Below are positions 61,266-64,000 of a DNA stretch of 64,000 bases, piece after piece. The notes below the pieces were generated by a model. That model did no database searches, was not told where the DNA came from, and saw only the letters and a list, made by a program, of their open reading frames with translations. The DNA comes from an uncultured Selenomonadales bacterium (GTDB lineage: Bacteria; Bacillota; Negativicutes; Selenomonadales; Selenomonadaceae). The number at the start of each line of letters is the position of its first letter. Position 1 is the stretch's first letter. Location: assembly GCA_900321035.1 (NCBI GenBank), contig ONUH01000005.1:1-64000 (forward strand). Direction: 5' to 3'. A program made the position numbers and the translations under genes.

Positions 61266-61313
61266 TCGGGCGATAGGCTTTTTATTTGCGTGTCGCGTGA
61301 TTTCGATAGTTTG

Positions 61314-61693
61314 CCCTTTCCCTGCGTTCGGGAAAGGGTTTTTGTTTTGCTTTTTCTTATCGCCGCGGTTCTCATCTTCTGGACGCGGCGCAGTAGCCGG
61401 GGCCGGCTATACGGGAGAGGCCGGCCCAACCTCCTTTGCATGTCCACGTTTACCATATTTTCATTCAGAACGCTGTCGTTTGGCAGCAGTCCCGGAGTTT
61501 GGTGACAGCTCCGGGACACCTCCTCGGCATAAAGTTTTCTCTATGGAATTCCGCTCCATGGAGAAACGTTGTTCATAATTCATTTCCTTTCTGTGGGAGG
61601 TCGCTTTGCGGTCGGGCTTCCGGCGGAATGCTTGCCGGAAGCATCCCTCCTCTTTGTGGTTTTGCGCTTGGCTTATGGGGTCAAGCGTTTTTT
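61314..61693 (+). ncRNA. Hairpin array Y: second putative B12-controlled structured RNA
   Basis: The first element is the terminator CCCTTTCCC/GGGAAAGGG plus T. Stems follow at 61400-61427 (CCTCC at 61430), 61489-61517 (CCTCC at 61519), 61537-61565 (TTCTCTATGG arm, conserved with array X) and 61616-61642 (CCTCC at 61646). The last hairpin is GCGCTTG/CAAGCGT (61664-61688) plus TTTTTT. Compared with array X, loops of 14 and 11 nt keep their length while stem pairs change together. Rightward short frames through it lack ribosome sites and conservation. Confidence 0.7.
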
Positions 61694-61785
61694 GTTTGCG
61701 GATCAAAAAGCTCCGTCGGTGCATATTTTTCCGCATGCGCACATGCGATTTTTTTATCCTTGCGGGGCAAGGGGTTGAGCGATGT

Positions 61786-61834
61786 GAAAATTTCTGAGGT
61801 AAGAATTTCTTTCTTTCGTACCTCAGAAATTTTC
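61786..61834 (+). repeat. 49-bp palindromic repeat, copy 2
   Basis: GAAAATTTCTGAGGTA and TACCTCAGAAATTTTC form a perfect hairpin around a pyrimidine-rich loop. It is related to 42551-42598. Confidence 0.75.
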
Positions 61835-61910
61835 ATTTTAGGCGAGATGTTTTATCATAATGAATATTATTCGGAAAGGATTTATTTATTCGCAAAAATA
61901 GAGTTTTAGA

Positions 61911-61939
61911 TTGACAAAATTCATTTTTAGGAATAAACT
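61911..61939 (+). promoter_or_regulatory. Promoter of the mutA transcript
   Basis: TTGACA, 17 nt, TAAACT, upstream of riboswitch 3. Confidence 0.8.
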
Positions 61940-61964
61940 TAAAACCGACAACGGAATAGTGTGG

Positions 61965-62215
61965 GGACAGGTGTCAGCCATTTTGACCTAACAGGGAATC
62001 CGGTCATGGAATCTTCCGATCCCGTCAAGCCGGAGCGGTCCCGCCGCTGTAAAGGGGAGCAATCATCAAAAGGCCACTGAAGCAGATGCTTTGGGAAGGC
62101 GATGAAATGCGATGAACCTAAGCCAGAAGACCTGCCTGTCTCACGATCGCCGTTAGTGTCCGAGACGCTCGGACGCTTGCACCTGCGAAAGACGGGGAGG
62201 AGATCTGGAGATTCA
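61965..62215 (+). promoter_or_regulatory. Cobalamin riboswitch 3, controlling methylmalonyl-CoA mutase
   Basis: ACAGGTGTCAG opens P1, the core holds GCGGTCCCGCCGCTGT, the B12 box is AAGCCAGAAGACCTGCC (62120-62136), and P1 closes with CCTGTC. A 3' extension, with TGTCCGAGACGCTCGGAC, is longer than in the other two. It is clearly different in sequence from riboswitches 1 and 2. Confidence 0.94.
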
Positions 62216-62240
62216 AGGGCGAACGTTTTGGTTTAGCGTT

Positions 62241-62264
62241 TCCGGCTTTAATGCCGGATTTTTT
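62241..62264 (+). terminator. Riboswitch 3 terminator
   Basis: TCCGGC/GCCGGA hairpin with a 6-nt loop and six T. Confidence 0.8.
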
Positions 62265-62302
62265 AAGCGGCCTGAAAACGAGCCCCGCTGCATCGGCCAG
62301 TT

Positions 62303-62334
62303 AATCTGCCCGCCTTTCGCGGACAGATTTTTTT
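62303..62334 (+). terminator. Second terminator in the mutA leader
   Basis: AATCTG-CCGC pairs with GCGG-CAGATT (a one-base bulge on each side) and runs into seven T, 33 nt before the mutA start. Two terminators in series follow the one riboswitch. Confidence 0.75.
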
Positions 62335-62366
62335 AGTTGGTCTTTATTATGCAAAGGAGGGTTCTG

Positions 62367-64000
62367 ATGGAAGAAACAAAGAAAGCTCCCGAGGGCGAAC
62401 TCGACCTGCAGGCAATCCTGAAGCAGGCGGAAAGCAAGACGGACTTCCCTGAAGTGCCGCTGGACGAGTTCACGCCGCCTACGGACGAGGAATGGAAGGT
62501 GGCCTGCGAGGCGCTGTTGAAAGGCGCTCCCTTTGACAAGGTCATGTTCACCAAGACTTACGAGGGCATCACCTTTGAGCCGATGTACACCCGCAAGCAC
62601 ACCGAGGATATTTTGCCGAAGAACTCGTTCCCCGGCATGGGCGATTTCCTGCGCGGCTCGAATGTCAGCGGGTATGTCAAGAAGCCCTGGGGCGTCGCGC
62701 AGTCCTGCGATGAGACGCTGCCGAAGGACAACAACGAGCTGCTGAAGTTCGAGGTGGAGAAGGGCTCGACGGTTTACAACGTTCGCCTCGATACGGCGAC
62801 GCTCCAGAATATTGACGCGAAGGATGCGGCGAAGGTCGGCGAGGACGGCACAAGCATCACGACGCTCGACGATATGCACGAGACTTTGGACGGGCTGAAA
62901 CTCGACCAGTACCCGCTTTATATTTACGGCGGTGCGTCGGCTGTGCCGATGCTGGCGATGGTTGCGGGTACGATGAAGGCTTCCGGCCAGAAGACGGCGG
63001 ATTTGAAGGGCTTTGTCGGCGCGAATCCGATTGGACAGCTTGTCCGCATGGGCAAGGGCATCGCTCCGCTGAAGCAGCTGTATGACGAGATGGCCGAGAC
63101 GGCGAAGTGGGCGCTGAAGAATGCGCCGGGTCTCCGCACGGTCATGGTCCGTGACGACGTATTCAGCCGCGGCGGCGCCAACGATGTGCAGGACACCGCA
63201 TATATCATCGCGATCGCGGTCGAGTATCTGCGCGCGTTGATGGAGCGCGGCCTTACCATCAAGGAAGCCGCGAGCCAGATCATGTTCGGCATTTCCATGG
63301 GCGCGAACTTCTTCATGCAGATTGCGAAGCTGCGTGCGGCGCGTCCGATCTGGGCGAATATCATCAAGGCGTTCGGCGGCTCGGAAGAGGACGGCGCGAT
63401 GCACGTGCATGGGCGTCCGGCGCTGTTCTTCAAGACCGTGTTCGATCCGTATGTCAATATGCTCCGCAACACGACGGAAATCTTCTCCGGCGTCGTCGGC
63501 GGCATTGATTCTTATGAGAGCTCCGTCTTCGACGAGCCGATCCGCAAGGGCGACGTGTTCTCGCGCCGTATCGCGCGCAACATGCAGATCATGCTGCAGG
63601 ACGAGTTCGGCCTGACGCAGCCGATCGATCCGTCCGGCGGTTCCTGGGCTGTCGAGTCGCTGACGAAGCAGATCAAGGAAAAGATTTGGGCGGAATTCCA
63701 GAATATCGAGGCGAAGGGCGGTATCGTCAAGGCTCTCCTCGAAGGCTATCCGCAGGCGGAAATCGCGAAGACGCTGGAAGCCCGCTTCAAAGCGCTGGAG
63801 CTTCGCAAAGACCGCATCGTCGGAAGCAATATGTATCCGAATATGACGGAAGAGCTCTTGGACCGCCGTGAGGAAGACCATGCGGCTCTGAAGAAGCAGC
63901 GCGTGGCCGACGTCGAGGCCTATCTGAAGGACATCGACGACAAGCACAAGACGCAGACGCTGGACGCGCTGGCGAAGGCCGGCGAGGGCGCCGTGGTAGA
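62367..64000 (+). CDS. mutA: Methylmalonyl-CoA mutase small subunit (3' end outside the window)
   Basis: 544 codons are visible with no stop before the window ends. The product is the small, non-B12-binding subunit of the mutase that interconverts succinyl-CoA and methylmalonyl-CoA in propionate fermentation. It has YTRKHTEDILPKNSFPGMGDFLRGS, PWGVAQSCDE, LYIYGGASAVPMLAMVAG, GANPIGQLVRMG, SRGGANDVQDTAYIIAIAVEYLRALMERG, FGISMGANFFMQIAKLRAARPIWA and DPSGGSWAVESLT. The ATG follows AAAGGAGGG. The B12-binding mutB is expected next, beyond the edge. It is controlled by riboswitch 3. Confidence 0.95.
   Translation, partial: MEETKKAPEGELDLQAILKQAESKTDFPEVPLDEFTPPTDEEWKVACEALLKGAPFDKVMFTKTYEGITFEPMYTRKHTEDILPKNSFPGMGDFLRGSNVSGYVKKPWGVAQSCDETLPKDNNELLKFEVEKGSTVYNVRLDTATLQNIDAKDAAKVGEDGTSITTLDDMHETLDGLKLDQYPLYIYGGASAVPMLAMVAGTMKASGQKTADLKGFVGANPIGQLVRMGKGIAPLKQLYDEMAETAKWALKNAPGLRTVMVRDDVFSRGGANDVQDTAYIIAIAVEYLRALMERGLTIKEAASQIMFGISMGANFFMQIAKLRAARPIWANIIKAFGGSEEDGAMHVHGRPALFFKTVFDPYVNMLRNTTEIFSGVVGGIDSYESSVFDEPIRKGDVFSRRIARNMQIMLQDEFGLTQPIDPSGGSWAVESLTKQIKEKIWAEFQNIEAKGGIVKALLEGYPQAEIAKTLEARFKALELRKDRIVGSNMYPNMTEELLDRREEDHAALKKQRVADVEAYLKDIDDKHKTQTLDALAKAGEGAVV

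Noticed and set aside
61436..61909. Plus-strand frame of about 157 residues across array Y
   Set aside because: It crosses terminators and hairpins, has no ribosome site, and has no counterpart frame in array X.
62301..63947. Long open frame on the minus strand opposite mutA
   Set aside because: It is a shadow frame of a GC-rich gene. The plus strand gives a clear methylmalonyl-CoA mutase small subunit with ribosome site and riboswitch.

Overview
The window is a dense, mostly GC-rich bacterial chromosome segment. I see no plasmid or phage backbone. The best guess is a member of the Negativicutes, probably Selenomonadaceae-like. The support is a Firmicutes regulatory style (Tyr and Trp T-boxes, a SAM-I riboswitch, strong Shine-Dalgarno sites, many intrinsic terminators), a stand-alone IMP cyclohydrolase next to purD, GlnRS as a direct aminoacylation enzyme, and cobalamin-riboswitch-controlled methylmalonyl-CoA mutase, which fits propionate metabolism. 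The species is not determined.

Layout. 0-7 kb: an HD-GYP sensor, purH(N)-purD, a cell-wall amidase and a SEC-C protein. 7.2-16.6 kb: tRNA-Asn/Glu, an HD phosphohydrolase, glnS, a GT28-type glycosyltransferase, a triple zinc-ribbon protein, and the divIC-S1-tilS-hpt cluster followed by a dehydrogenase. 16.7-25.6 kb: a secreted unknown, leuS, an NhaC antiporter, an orphan amino-acid-binding lipoprotein, a GNAT enzyme, and the ACT/DUF711 pair. 25.6-32.5 kb: a horizontally acquired defence-type island made of a DUF4143 ATPase behind two CRP-like palindromes, an OLD-like ATPase-TOPRIM protein, a duplicated 3' end of the DUF711 gene, a decayed DinJ/RelB antitoxin, and a large AT-rich single-chain restriction-modification enzyme. 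32.8-43.9 kb: nth, an argA-like gene, a Tyr-T-box aroF-tyrA operon, tRNA-Asp and two tRNA-Cys, malic enzyme, a TRIC-like protein, an NSS transporter, a DUF2225 protein, a flavin reductase-rubredoxin, and SAM-riboswitch metK. 44-50 kb: a Trp-T-box operon, trpFCBAEG, without trpD. 50-62 kb: c-di-GMP and chemotaxis genes (two convergent SBP-SBP-EAL receptors, an MCP, a diguanylate cyclase) bracketed by two copies of an unusual non-coding cassette. 62 kb to the end: a third cobalamin riboswitch and mutA, cut by the window end.

The most unusual signal is that cassette. It has a consensus promoter, a cobalamin riboswitch, and then about 400-460 nt without a convincing gene. That stretch holds a colinear series of hairpins. 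Several are followed by an unpaired CCTCC, like the hairpin plus anti-Shine-Dalgarno tail at the 3' end of 16S rRNA, and the series ends in an intrinsic terminator. The two copies (50.07-50.83 and 61.00-61.69 kb) keep loop lengths and CCTCC tails while stem bases change in a compensatory way. This points to a structured, B12-controlled RNA, not to a gene leader.

Other notable structures are a 71-nt dispersed repeat with a covarying stem, a 51-bp insertion-like relic inside a terminator loop, a 3'-gene duplication bracketing the ATPase pair, and a Trp T-box leader with two antiterminator/terminator modules but only one Stem I.
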